From Streptosporangium brasiliense (lineage in GTDB: Bacteria > Actinomycetota > Actinomycetes > Streptosporangiales > Streptosporangiaceae), in the NCBI RefSeq assembly GCF_030811595.1, contig NZ_JAUSRB010000002.1:5456001-5520000 (forward strand): a stretch of 64,000 nt of DNA, read 5' to 3'. Position numbers and translations under genes: made by a program. Positions within the stretch are counted from its first letter, which is position 1. The number at the start of each line of letters is the position of its first letter. A model generated the notes under the pieces. The model was not told the DNA's origin and ran no database searches. It saw only the letters and a list, made by a program, of their open reading frames with translations. Below are positions 32,364 to 40,335 of this stretch, piece by piece.

Positions 32364-32923
32364 CGGCCCCCTCGGGGGTCACGCGGCTGCTGCTGGTCTG
32401 CCACGCCTCGACCCAGGCGACGGTGCGGGCCGCGTTCCCGAGCGACGAACCACTCGACGGACGCGGCCTGCGCCAGGCCGCCGGCCTGGCCGGGCACTTC
32501 GGCCACGGCCCGGCGGCCTGCGCCGCGGAGCTGCGCTGCACACAGACGGCCACGGCGCTCGGCCTGCGGATCGACCCCGACCCGCTGCTGGCCGACTGCG
32601 ACCACGGACGCTGGAGCGGCCGGACGCTGGAGGAGGTCGAGGCCGCCGAACCCGAGGCCCTCGCCGCCTGGCTCACCGACCCCGGCGCCGCGCCCCATGG
32701 AGGGGAGTCGGTGGCCGGGCTCCTCGGCCGGGTGGCCGGCTGGCTCTCCAACCGGGCCCCCGGCCGGACCGTCGCGATCACCCACCCCTCGTTCATCCGC
32801 GCCGCGGTCGTCCACGCCCTCGGCGCCCCCGCCCCCGCCTTCTGGCGCGTCGACGTCGCGCCGCTGGCCCGCGTCGCGCTCACCGGGCGCGGCGGGCGCT
32901 GGCGGCTGAGCTACCCGGCGTGA
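32360..32923 (+). CDS. Histidine phosphatase superfamily protein with altered RHG motif (CobC-like position)
   Basis: Protein of 187 residues with a phosphoglycerate-mutase/phosphatase fold. The usual catalytic LxRHG reads LLVCHAS, so His15 is retained but the phosphate-binding Arg is Cys14 and Gly is Ala16. A later His is in AITHPSFIRAAV, and the middle acid region reads LADCDHGRWSG. In B12 clusters such proteins are often alpha-ribazole phosphatase (CobC), but loss of the Arg makes that activity uncertain. It overlaps both neighbours by GTGA. Confidence 0.82.
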   Translation: MTAPSGVTRLLLVCHASTQATVRAAFPSDEPLDGRGLRQAAGLAGHFGHGPAACAAELRCTQTATALGLRIDPDPLLADCDHGRWSGRTLEEVEAAEPEALAAWLTDPGAAPHGGESVAGLLGRVAGWLSNRAPGRTVAITHPSFIRAAVVHALGAPAPAFWRVDVAPLARVALTGRGGRWRLSYPA

Positions 32924-32946
32924 CGACATCCAAGGAGATCCCGAAA

Positions 32947-35025
32947 GTGCGTGACCCGCGCTATCCCTTCACCGCGATCGTGGGGTCGGAGGAGCTGAAA
33001 CTCGCGCTCATCCTCAACGCCGTCTCCCCCCGCGTCGGCGGGGTGCTGGTCCGGGGCGAGAAGGGGACCGCCAAGTCCACGATCGTGCGGGCGCTGGCGG
33101 CGCTCCTGCCCGCCGTCGAGGCGGTGGACGGCTGCCGCTTCTCCTGCGACCCCGCCGCGCCGGACCCCGAGTGCCCGGACGGGCCGCACCGGGACCGGAC
33201 GGCGGCCGCGCGGCCCGCGCGCCTGGTCGAGCTGCCGGTCGGCGCCTCCGAGGACCGCCTGGCCGGCTCCCTCGACCTCGAACGCGCGCTCACCGAGGGG
33301 GTGAAGGCGTTCGAACCGGGCCTGCTGGCCGCCGCCCACCGGGGCGTCCTCTACGTCGACGAGGTCAACCTGCTCCACGACCACCTGGTCGACCTGCTGC
33401 TCGACGCCGCCGCGCTCGGCACCTGCTACGTCGAGCGCGAAGGGGTGTCGGTACGGCACGCCGCCCGGTTCCTGCTGGTGGGCACCATGAACCCGGAGGA
33501 GGGAGAGCTGCGCCCGCAGCTCCTCGACCGTTTCGGGCTGACCGTGGAGGTCCGGGCGTCGCGGGAGCCGTCGCAGCGGGCGGAGGTGGTGCGGCGGCGT
33601 CTGGAGTTCGAGGCCGGACCGGCCGCGTTCGCCGCCCGCTGGTCCGGGCAGGAGCGGGCGCTGGCGGCACGCATCGCCGAGGCGCGGGCCCGGGTGGCGG
33701 AGGTGGTCCTGCCGGACTCCGCGCTCCGGCAGATCGCCACGGTCTGCGCGGCGTTCGAGGTGGACGGCCTCCGGGCCGACCTGGTCACCGCGAACGCGGC
33801 GATCGCCCACGCCGCCTGGCAGGGCCGTACCGCCGTCACCGCCGACGACGTGCGGGAGGCCGCCAGGCTCGCCCTCCCGCACCGCCGCCGCCGCGACCCC
33901 TTCGACGCCCCCGGCCTGGACGAGTCCAAACTGGAGGAGATCCTCGACCGGTTCCCAGACGGCCCCGACGACGATCCGGACGGCCCGGACCCCGGCGGCT
34001 CAGACGGCTCGGGCGGGGGCGGCTCGGGCGGGGACGGTCCGGGGGAGGGGGGTCCCGCGGGGGACGGCCCCGGCCGGGACGCCTCGGTGGACGACGGCCG
34101 CGGGGAGGACGGCCCGGCGGACCGCTCCGGCCGGGACGCCGCCGGTGCCGACCACGCCCAGCCCGGCACGCCGGCCGCCGGCCCCGCGCGGCCCGGCGAC
34201 GCCCGCCGCGACCAGACCTTCGACGCCTTCGACGCCGACCCGGCGCGGCCCGCCAGGCTGTTCACCGTCCCCGGCGTGGGAGCCGGCGCCCCCGGACGGC
34301 GGTCACGGGCCACGACCCCCCTCGGCCGGACCACCGGCGCCCGGGTCCCCCGGGGCCGCCCCGCCTCCCTGCACCTGAAGGCGACCGTCGGCGCGGCCGC
34401 GCCGTACCAGATCAGCCGGGGCCGGAGCGGGCCCGGCCTGCTGCTGCGGCGCGACGACCTCAGGGAGGCCGTCCGCGAGGGCCGCGAGGGCAACCTGGTG
34501 CTGTTCGTCGTGGACGCGAGCGGGTCCATGGCCGCCCGGCAGCGCATGCGCGCGGTCAAGACGGCCGTACTGGGCCTGCTGCTCGACGCCTACCAGCGGC
34601 GCGACAAGGTCGGGCTGGTCACCTTCCGCGGCAGCCGCGCCGACCTCGTGCTGCCGCCCACCTCCTCTGTCGAGGTGGGCGCCGCCCGGCTGCGCGAGCT
34701 GCCCACCGGCGGGCGCACGCCCCTCGCCGCGGGGCTGCTGCGGGCCGCCGAGGTGCTGCGGGTGGAGCGCCTGCGCGACCCGGCCAGACGCCCGCTGGTG
34801 GTCCTGGTCACCGACGGGCGGGCCACCTCCGGCACCGTCGAGGACTCCCACCGCGCCGCCGGGCTGCTGGCCGGGGTGACGGGCGTGGTGGTGGACTGCG
34901 AGGGCGGGCACGTCCGCCTCGGCCTGGCCCGTTCCCTGGCGGAGCGGATGGGCGCCGAGACCGTGCGCCTGGACGACCTCACCGACCTCGCCGGGATGAT
35001 CCGTGAGCGCCGGAGCGCCGCATGA
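32947..35025 (+). CDS. Cobaltochelatase/Mg-chelatase-type I-D fusion subunit
   Basis: Soluble AAA+ chelatase subunit of about 692 residues that would power insertion of cobalt by a large CobN/ChlH subunit. The ChlI part (1-320) has Walker A GEKGTAKS (37-44), Walker B GVLYVDEVNLL and sensor VGTMNPEEGELRPQLLDRFG. A ~100-residue Asp/Gly/Pro-rich linker follows. The ChlD part ends in a VWA domain with MIDAS motif DASGSM and LVTDGRATSG. I prefer GTG 32947 (AAGGAG 9 nt upstream); GTG 32920 overlapping the previous stop adds nine residues. No cobN is in the window. Confidence 0.9.
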   Translation: MRDPRYPFTAIVGSEELKLALILNAVSPRVGGVLVRGEKGTAKSTIVRALAALLPAVEAVDGCRFSCDPAAPDPECPDGPHRDRTAAARPARLVELPVGASEDRLAGSLDLERALTEGVKAFEPGLLAAAHRGVLYVDEVNLLHDHLVDLLLDAAALGTCYVEREGVSVRHAARFLLVGTMNPEEGELRPQLLDRFGLTVEVRASREPSQRAEVVRRRLEFEAGPAAFAARWSGQERALAARIAEARARVAEVVLPDSALRQIATVCAAFEVDGLRADLVTANAAIAHAAWQGRTAVTADDVREAARLALPHRRRRDPFDAPGLDESKLEEILDRFPDGPDDDPDGPDPGGSDGSGGGGSGGDGPGEGGPAGDGPGRDASVDDGRGEDGPADRSGRDAAGADHAQPGTPAAGPARPGDARRDQTFDAFDADPARPARLFTVPGVGAGAPGRRSRATTPLGRTTGARVPRGRPASLHLKATVGAAAPYQISRGRSGPGLLLRRDDLREAVREGREGNLVLFVVDASGSMAARQRMRAVKTAVLGLLLDAYQRRDKVGLVTFRGSRADLVLPPTSSVEVGAARLRELPTGGRTPLAAGLLRAAEVLRVERLRDPARRPLVVLVTDGRATSGTVEDSHRAAGLLAGVTGVVVDCEGGHVRLGLARSLAERMGAETVRLDDLTDLAGMIRERRSAA

Positions 35026-35058
35026 CGGCGCCCGCACGACGATGAAAGGTGATCAACG

Positions 35059-35661
35059 ATGCCTCAGGGCAGACCGGTCAGCGTGCCCGACGACGGCCTG
35101 ACCACCAGGCAGCGCCGCACCCGGCCGCTGCTGATCGTGCACACCGGCCCCGGCAAGGGCAAGTCCACCGCCGCCTTCGGCCTGGCCCTGCGCGCCTGGA
35201 ACCAGGGCTGGCCGATCGGGGTGTTCCAGTTCGTCAAGTCCGCCAAATGGCGCATCGGCGAGGAACGCGCCCTGCGGGTGCTCGGCGACTCGGGGGAGGG
35301 CGGGCCGGTCTCCTGGCACAAGATGGGGGAGGGCTGGTCCTGGATCCAGCGGCCCGGCACCGAGGAGGACCACGCCGCCGACGCCCGCGAGGGCTGGGAA
35401 CAGATCAAACGCGACCTCGCCGCCGAGACGTTCCGCCTGTACGTGCTCGACGAGTTCACCTATCCGATGAAGTGGGGCTGGATCGACGCCGGCGAGGTGG
35501 TCGACACCCTGGCCCGGCGGCCCGGCGGCCAGCACGTCGTCGTCACCGGACGCGACGCCGACCCGCGCCTGGTCGCCGCCGCCGACCTGGTGACGGAGAT
35601 GGGCAAGGTCAAGCACCCCATGGACGCCGGACAGAAAGGCCAGAAGGGCATCGAATGGTAG
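35059..35661 (+). CDS. cobO: Cob(I)yrinic acid a,c-diamide adenosyltransferase CobO
   Basis: Corrinoid adenosyltransferase of 200 residues that adds the 5'-deoxyadenosyl group to cobalt using ATP. The P-loop HTGPGKGKSTAAFGLALRA is near residues 28-46, and GVFQFVKS, YVLDEFTYPMKWGWID and GRDADPRLVAAADLVTEM complete the BtuR/CobO signature. AAAGGTGATC precedes ATG 35059. Its last 7 nt overlap the start of cobB. Confidence 0.95.
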   Translation: MPQGRPVSVPDDGLTTRQRRTRPLLIVHTGPGKGKSTAAFGLALRAWNQGWPIGVFQFVKSAKWRIGEERALRVLGDSGEGGPVSWHKMGEGWSWIQRPGTEEDHAADAREGWEQIKRDLAAETFRLYVLDEFTYPMKWGWIDAGEVVDTLARRPGGQHVVVTGRDADPRLVAAADLVTEMGKVKHPMDAGQKGQKGIEW

Positions 35662-37007
35662 CCCGCCTGGTCATCGCCGCCCCGGCCTCGGGGGCCGGGA
35701 AGACCACCGTGGCCACCGGCCTGATGGCCGCGCTGGCCCGCCGGGGGATGGCGGTCTCCCCGCACAAGGTGGGGCCCGACTACATCGATCCCGGATACCA
35801 CGCCGTGGCCACCGGCCGTCCCGGGCGCAACCTCGACCCGTGGCTGGTGGGGGAGGAGCTCGTCGCCCCGCTGTTCCTGCACGGCGCGGCCGGGGCCGAC
35901 CTCGCGGTGGTCGAGGGGGTGATGGGCCTGTACGACGGGGCGGGCGCGAGCGAATACGCCTCCACCGCGCACGTCGCCAGGCTGCTCGACGCCCCCGTGG
36001 TCCTGGTCGTGGACGCGGCGAAACAGAGCCGGTCCGTGGCCGCGCTCGTGCACGGGTTCGCCTCCTACGACACCCGGCTCAGGTTCGGCGGGGTGATCCT
36101 CAACCGGATCGGCTCGGCCCGGCACGAGGACCTCTGCCGCGAGGCCCTCGCCGAGAGCGGCGTCCCGGTGCTGGGCGCGATCCGCCGCAGCGACGCCGTC
36201 TCCGTCCCCTCCCGGCATCTCGGCCTCGTCCCCGCCGCCGAACGCCGGACGCAGGCCACCCAGGCCGTCGACGCCGTCGCCGCCCTCGTCGCCGGCTCCT
36301 GCGACCTGGAGGAGCTGGTACGGCTGGCGCGCACCGCGCCGCCGCTGCGCGCCCGCCCGTGGAGCCCCGGCCCGGCCGGGCCCGTCGTGGCGGACGCACC
36401 GGGGACGGCGGCCACGGGGACCGCGCCGGCCACGACGAGGATCGCGGTCGCCGGCGGCCAGGCGTTCACCTTCGGCTACACCGAACAGGCCGAACTCCTG
36501 ACGGCCGCCGGAGCGGAGGTCGTCACCTTCGACCCCCTCACCGACGAGGCCCTGCCCGAGGGGAGCCGGGGGATCGTCATCGGCGGCGGCTTCCCCGAGG
36601 TCTACGCGGCCGAGCTGTCGGCCAACGAGCCGCTGCGCAAGGAGGTCGCCGCCTTCGACGGGCCGATCTCAGCCGAGTGCGCGGGCCTGCTGTATCTCGC
36701 CCGGGAGCTGGACGGCAGGCCGATGTGCGGGGTCCTGGACGTCGAGGCCGGGATGACCGGCGCGCTCACCCTCGGATACCGGGACGCGGTGGCCGTCCGG
36801 GACTCGGTGCTGACCAGGGAGGGCGAGCGGTACCGCGGTCACGAGTTCCACCGCACCACCGTCCGGCCCGTGCCGGAGCGGCCCCTGTTCCGCTGGCGGG
36901 GCGGCGGCGACGGGTTCGCCGACGGCCGGGTGGTCGCCTCCTACCTGCACCTGCACTGGGCCGGCGGTCCCCACCTGGCCACCCGGTTCGTGGCGGCGTG
37001 CCGCTAG
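35655..37007 (+). CDS. cobB: Cobyrinic acid a,c-diamide synthase CobB (CbiA)
   Basis: ATP- and glutamine-dependent amidase of 450 residues that amidates the a and c side chains of the corrin ring. The N-terminal synthetase domain opens with LVIAAPASGAGKTTVATGL and HKVGPDYIDPGYH; the C-terminal class I glutamine amidotransferase domain has nucleophile Cys342 in AECAGLLYLA and His in YLHLHWAGG. ATG 35655 overlaps cobO by 7 nt. It is the last gene of the riboswitch operon; other cob genes must lie elsewhere. Confidence 0.95.
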   Translation: MVARLVIAAPASGAGKTTVATGLMAALARRGMAVSPHKVGPDYIDPGYHAVATGRPGRNLDPWLVGEELVAPLFLHGAAGADLAVVEGVMGLYDGAGASEYASTAHVARLLDAPVVLVVDAAKQSRSVAALVHGFASYDTRLRFGGVILNRIGSARHEDLCREALAESGVPVLGAIRRSDAVSVPSRHLGLVPAAERRTQATQAVDAVAALVAGSCDLEELVRLARTAPPLRARPWSPGPAGPVVADAPGTAATGTAPATTRIAVAGGQAFTFGYTEQAELLTAAGAEVVTFDPLTDEALPEGSRGIVIGGGFPEVYAAELSANEPLRKEVAAFDGPISAECAGLLYLARELDGRPMCGVLDVEAGMTGALTLGYRDAVAVRDSVLTREGERYRGHEFHRTTVRPVPERPLFRWRGGGDGFADGRVVASYLHLHWAGGPHLATRFVAACR

Positions 37008-37079
37008 CGCCCGGTCCCTCCTCGGGCGGGCCGGCCCCGGCCGGTACCGGTCGCGCGTCTCTCGCGAGGGCAGGCTGAT

Positions 37080-37964
37080 CTACGATGTGAAGTGCTGGGG
37101 CCGGGCCGTGGGCAACCTCGGAGACGCGACCGCCACCCCCTCCAGCCGGAGGACCTCCGACAGCAGGCGCGCGGCCTGCCCGGCGCTCATGCGGGCCGCC
37201 GGATCGCGCCGGAGCAGCCCCTCCAGGACCGCCCGGAGCGGTCCGGCCTTCGCCGGCGGGTCCGGATTCCTGGTCATCGCCGTGCCCAGCACCGCCGGGG
37301 AGTCGGAGCCCGGATACGGTGCGCGCCCCTCCACCGCGAAATACAGGCTCGCCCCGAACGACCACAGATCGGCCGCCGGGGTCGCCGGCCTTCCCCACAG
37401 CCGCTCCGGCGCCAGGTAGCCGGGCGCGCAGCCGATCGGCACGGTCGTCGACGCGCTCGCCTCCCCGCTCAGCGCCGCGATCCCGAAGTCCGACAGCACC
37501 ACCCGGTCGCCGGTCAGCAGGACGTTGCCCGGGTTGATGTCGCGGTGCAGCACACCCGCCCCGTGGGCGTGCCGTAGTCCCGACAGCAGCTGGAAGCCGA
37601 TCCAGGCCGCCCAGTGGACCGGCAGGTGGCCCAGGTGCCGCACGGTCTCCTTCAGCGTGAGGGCCTCCAGCAGCTCCATCACGATCCAGAGCCGCCCGCC
37701 CTCCTCCAGCAGATCGTGCACCGAGACCACCGCCGGGTGGTTCAGCCGCCCGGCCGAGCGCGCCTCGCGCAGCGCCCTGTGTCGCGCCTCCTGCAGGTCC
37801 GCCCCGTGTTCCCGGAACAGCGGCTGAATTTCCTTGATGGCCACATTCCGGCGGAGCCGTGAATCGTGGGCACGCCACATGATGCCCACGCCGTCCCGCC
37901 CGATCGGTGAAATCAGCTGATAACGGCCACCCAGTAGCCGTGTCTTTCCCGTTCCCGTTCCCAT
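37080..37964 (-). CDS. Soluble Ser/Thr protein kinase (paralog 1 of a pair)
   Basis: Catalytic-domain-only kinase of 294 residues from ATG 37964. It has G-loop IGRDGVGIMW, Lys in VAIKEI, catalytic VLHRDINPGNVLL, DFG in VLSDFGIAAL, and APGYLAPERLWG. No membrane helix or sensor domain follows; the C-terminal ~30 residues are unstructured. It shares the block RLWIVMELLEALTL with the upstream kinase (RLWIIMEFLEALTL), so the two arose by duplication. It converges with cobB. An AT-richer 216 bp gap (37965-38180) upstream is the likely promoter. Confidence 0.9.
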   Translation of the reverse strand: MGTGTGKTRLLGGRYQLISPIGRDGVGIMWRAHDSRLRRNVAIKEIQPLFREHGADLQEARHRALREARSAGRLNHPAVVSVHDLLEEGGRLWIVMELLEALTLKETVRHLGHLPVHWAAWIGFQLLSGLRHAHGAGVLHRDINPGNVLLTGDRVVLSDFGIAALSGEASASTTVPIGCAPGYLAPERLWGRPATPAADLWSFGASLYFAVEGRAPYPGSDSPAVLGTAMTRNPDPPAKAGPLRAVLEGLLRRDPAARMSAGQAARLLSEVLRLEGVAVASPRLPTARPQHFTS

Positions 37965-38180
37965 GAACCATCCGTTGCAGTAGAAGCCGGGCCCCTCAGC
38001 TGATTCATGTTTACATCTGGAACGGTGCACCCCGCCGCCGCCATAGGCGATCGCGCATAACGATTGAGTAGCACGGATAGCCGAGTATTGAAGGGATGCG
38101 GCGGAGTTTTGATTGCCTTCTTAATTCCGGCGGCAATCGGTGATCGGTGCGGTCCGGCGGTGCGGCCGGGCCGCACCGGG

Positions 38181-39002
38181 TCAGGCCGCGCTGTCCGGCC
38201 GCACCAGACCAGGCCGCGCCGGGACGGCCACGTTGGCCAGCATGGCCGAGGTCTGCTCGGCGCTCAGCCGCGCCCTGGGGTCCTTGCGCAGCAGCCCGCG
38301 CAGGACCGGCTCCAGGGGGCCCGCCCGGCGCGGCGCGCGCGCCGGCTCCCGCAGCGCCTCCACCAGAGCGGCCATCGAGTTGACCGTGCGGAACGGGGTC
38401 CGGCCCTCCACCGCCATGTAGAGGGTCGCCCCGAACGACCACATGTCCGCCTCACGGGTGCCGCCCCGGCCGTGCAGCGCCTCCGGCGCGATGAACGCCG
38501 GCGTGCCCCGCATCGAGGTGTTGGTCGCCCCCTCGGGCGCGGCGAAGCCGAAGTCGGCCAGCACCACCCGGTCGCCGGTCAGCATGATGTTGGCCGGTTT
38601 GATGTCGCGGTGGATCACCCCGCCGTCGTGCGCGTGCCGCAGCGCCTCCAGCAGGCGGCGGCCCATCGCGGCCACCAGGTCCGCCGGGAGCGGTCCGGCC
38701 TGGACCAGCGTGTCGTGCAGGGTCAGCGCCTCCAGGAACTCCATGATGATCCAGAGCCGCTCGGCCTCCTCGGCCAGGTTGTGCACCGTGACGATGCCCC
38801 GGTGGCTCAGCCGCGCCGCCATCCGCGCCTCGCGCACCACCAGGCGCCGCCGCTCGGCCGCCTCGGGGCCGGGTGGGAGGACGATCTCCTTGAGCGCCAC
38901 CTCTCGTTCCAGCAGCAGGTCGTAGGCGCGCCAGACGACGCCGGTCGCTCCACGGCCGACGGGGGAGACGAGTTTGTACCGGCTGGCGACGATGGTGCTC
39001 AC
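38181..39002 (-). CDS. Soluble Ser/Thr protein kinase (paralog 2 of a pair)
   Basis: Kinase of 273 residues from GTG 39002 with G-loop VGRGATGVVW, Lys in VALKEI, HRD in VIHRDIKPANIML, DFG in VLADFGFAAP and GTPAFIAPEAL. There is no transmembrane segment. It is read in the same direction as paralog 1 but 216 bp apart, so separate promoters are likely. Substrates are unknown; the FHA protein elsewhere in the window is one candidate reader of its products (inference). Confidence 0.9.
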   Translation of the reverse strand: MSTIVASRYKLVSPVGRGATGVVWRAYDLLLEREVALKEIVLPPGPEAAERRRLVVREARMAARLSHRGIVTVHNLAEEAERLWIIMEFLEALTLHDTLVQAGPLPADLVAAMGRRLLEALRHAHDGGVIHRDIKPANIMLTGDRVVLADFGFAAPEGATNTSMRGTPAFIAPEALHGRGGTREADMWSFGATLYMAVEGRTPFRTVNSMAALVEALREPARAPRRAGPLEPVLRGLLRKDPRARLSAEQTSAMLANVAVPARPGLVRPDSAA

Positions 39003-39102
39003 CTGCCAATGATCGCAGTTTCGCCCCCCTCGGGCCTAACCGGAGCGGTCCGGGCGTGTCAGTAAGAACACGGAAATATATGAATCTACATAGTAAAGGC
39101 GG

Positions 39103-39507
39103 TCAGACGAGGCCGATGCCCAGTAGCAACGTCCCGGTGCCCAGGGATACCCCGCCCAGGACCGTCAGCCAGATCAGCCTGTTCGGCTTGGTGTCGGAGG
39201 GGCGGACGACTGACAGGAAGAAGCCGATCGGCATCAGGATCGGTGCCGCGACGATCAGGACGCGGGTGAGGGTCTTCAGGCCGTCGGACAGGTCGGCCTG
39301 GTCGACGTAGACCATCGCGACGAGCGCGAAGAGCACCAGGATGCCCGCGTGCGCGTGCCCAGCCCGCCACAGGCCCCGCCGTACCGGGTTGTCCAGGTAG
39401 CCGGGGATGCCGCGCATGATGTGCGCGAGCAGGGAGACGCCGCCGAAGGCGATGGTGGGAACGGTGATCAGGAGCACTCCGGCGGTGCTCAGCGATGCGG
39501 GTGACAT
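39103..39507 (-). CDS. Small four-helix membrane protein of unknown function
   Basis: Protein of 134 residues with four hydrophobic segments (about 7-29, 50-68, 80-98, 110-130). A conserved-looking GHAHAG lies at the start of helix 2 and could bind a metal or heme. I do not recognise the family. ATG 39507 has GGAAGGA upstream. Two tandem palindromes lie directly upstream (39521-39564), so the gene is probably tightly regulated. It diverges from pup. Confidence 0.8.
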   Translation of the reverse strand: MSPASLSTAGVLLITVPTIAFGGVSLLAHIMRGIPGYLDNPVRRGLWRAGHAHAGILVLFALVAMVYVDQADLSDGLKTLTRVLIVAAPILMPIGFFLSVVRPSDTKPNRLIWLTVLGGVSLGTGTLLLGIGLV

Positions 39508-39520
39508 GGGGGTCCTTCCA

Positions 39521-39565
39521 TTGGATAGCTGCGCTAGCCAATTATTGGATAGGACCGCTATCCAG
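39521..39565 (-). promoter_or_regulatory. Tandem palindromic operators upstream of the membrane protein gene
   Basis: First site: TTGGATAGC (39521-39529), 3 bp, GCTAGCCAA (39533-39541), with one mismatch. Second site: TGGATAG (39546-39552), 5 bp, CTATCCA (39558-39564), perfect. The half-site TTGGATAG is thus present four times in 45 bp, as expected for a TetR- or MarR-type repressor dimer pair. It sits 14 nt before the minus-strand start codon. The regulator gene is not adjacent. Confidence 0.7.
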
Positions 39566-39736
39566 TCAAGTGGGGAAGGATTTGCCTCGGAGGGGCGGGA
39601 GCGGGTTCTCTGACAGGCAGGACCTCGGAGCGGCCGCGACGTGTTCTCGCGAAGATCGCGGGACGATCCGCGCGAAATGTCTCCCGGTTCGGGGAAGATA
39701 TGAAGCACAAGCGTCCCCCAAGCGGAGGTGCCACAG

Positions 39737-39946
39737 ATGGCGAGCAAGGAGACCGGCGGGCAGAAGCACGGCAGCCGGAGCGACAAGGACGTGGAGGAGA
39801 CCACCACGGTGGACACCTCCGACGTCCAGGAGCGCAACGAGAAGCTCTCGGACGACGTCGACTCGATCCTCGACGAGATCGACGAGGTCCTTGAGGAGAA
39901 CGCCGAGGAGTTCGTGAGGAGTTACGTCCAAAAGGGCGGCGAGTAG
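39737..39946 (+). CDS. pup: Prokaryotic ubiquitin-like protein Pup (ends Gly-Gly-Glu)
   Basis: Small acidic disordered protein of 69 residues that PafA ligates to substrate lysines. It matches Pup throughout: DVQERNEKLSDDVDSILDEI in the ARC-binding middle, then the conserved VLEENAEEFVRSYVQKGGE tail. The C-terminal residue is Glu69, so it is ready for ligation without deamidation by Dop. GCGGAGGTG lies 8 nt before ATG 39737. Unlike the usual dop-pup-prcB order, pup is 8.6 kb from dop and 9.8 kb from prcB. Confidence 0.97.
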   Translation: MASKETGGQKHGSRSDKDVEETTTVDTSDVQERNEKLSDDVDSILDEIDEVLEENAEEFVRSYVQKGGE

Positions 39947-39949
39947 AAA

Positions 39950-40008
39950 ACGGGTCCGGACAAACGGTCAGGGGTGAGGTGGATTCAACGGTCAGTCCGG
40001 AAACCCGT
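39950..40008 (+). terminator. Long stem-loop after pup
   Basis: ACGGGTCCGGAC (39950-39961) pairs with GTCCGG-AA-ACCCGT (39995-40008), leaving a 2-nt bulge. The 33-nt loop contains the direct repeat ACGGTCAG (39964 and 39988). It is a likely terminator for pup, though the size and internal repeat would also suit a regulatory RNA. Confidence 0.6.
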
Positions 40009-40335
40009 CCCGGCCGCGGGCCGGTCGCCGGGTCCGGGCCGGCACGCGGATGGCGGACGGCCGCGCCCGCCATTGCGAGGAGCACTTCCCGAAGGGGCTC
40101 CACCTCGGACCGCCGTAAACGGAGGGCTGAGCGGGGGAAGACTCTCCGGGTGCGGCCCGGGGTTTCCGAAGGGACGAATACTGTCCGAAACACAGAAGCG
40201 CCGGTTCGCACACCGAATTTCAGCCGTAATCAATCACAGTCTGACGGGCATGCCACTTGTCGGGGGCCCGGCCGCACCCACCTGACACGCTCCGGTGGGA
40301 TCACCGGCCATGCCGCAGGGTGAGAAGGGACGCGC
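40009..40335. other. Intergenic region between pup and the mannosidase gene
   Basis: The genes on both sides converge here. The first half is GC-rich; 40195-40255 is AT-richer. I see no convincing gene, RNA or mobile-element signature; short open frames here have no recognisable protein features. Confidence 0.5.

Noticed and set aside
32947-35025. Magnesium chelatase for bacteriochlorophyll synthesis.
   Set aside because: The gene sits between cobalt transport and cobO/cobB under a cobalamin riboswitch, so cobalt insertion is the better reading.
37008-37079. Terminator between cobB and the convergent kinase gene.
   Set aside because: The sequence is rich in GGCCGG motifs but no long perfect stem is evident, so I did not annotate one.
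39974-40323. Small plus-strand frames between pup and the mannosidase gene.
   Set aside because: Two overlapping frames of similar length, Arg/Gly/Pro-rich, without ribosome-binding sites or recognisable features.
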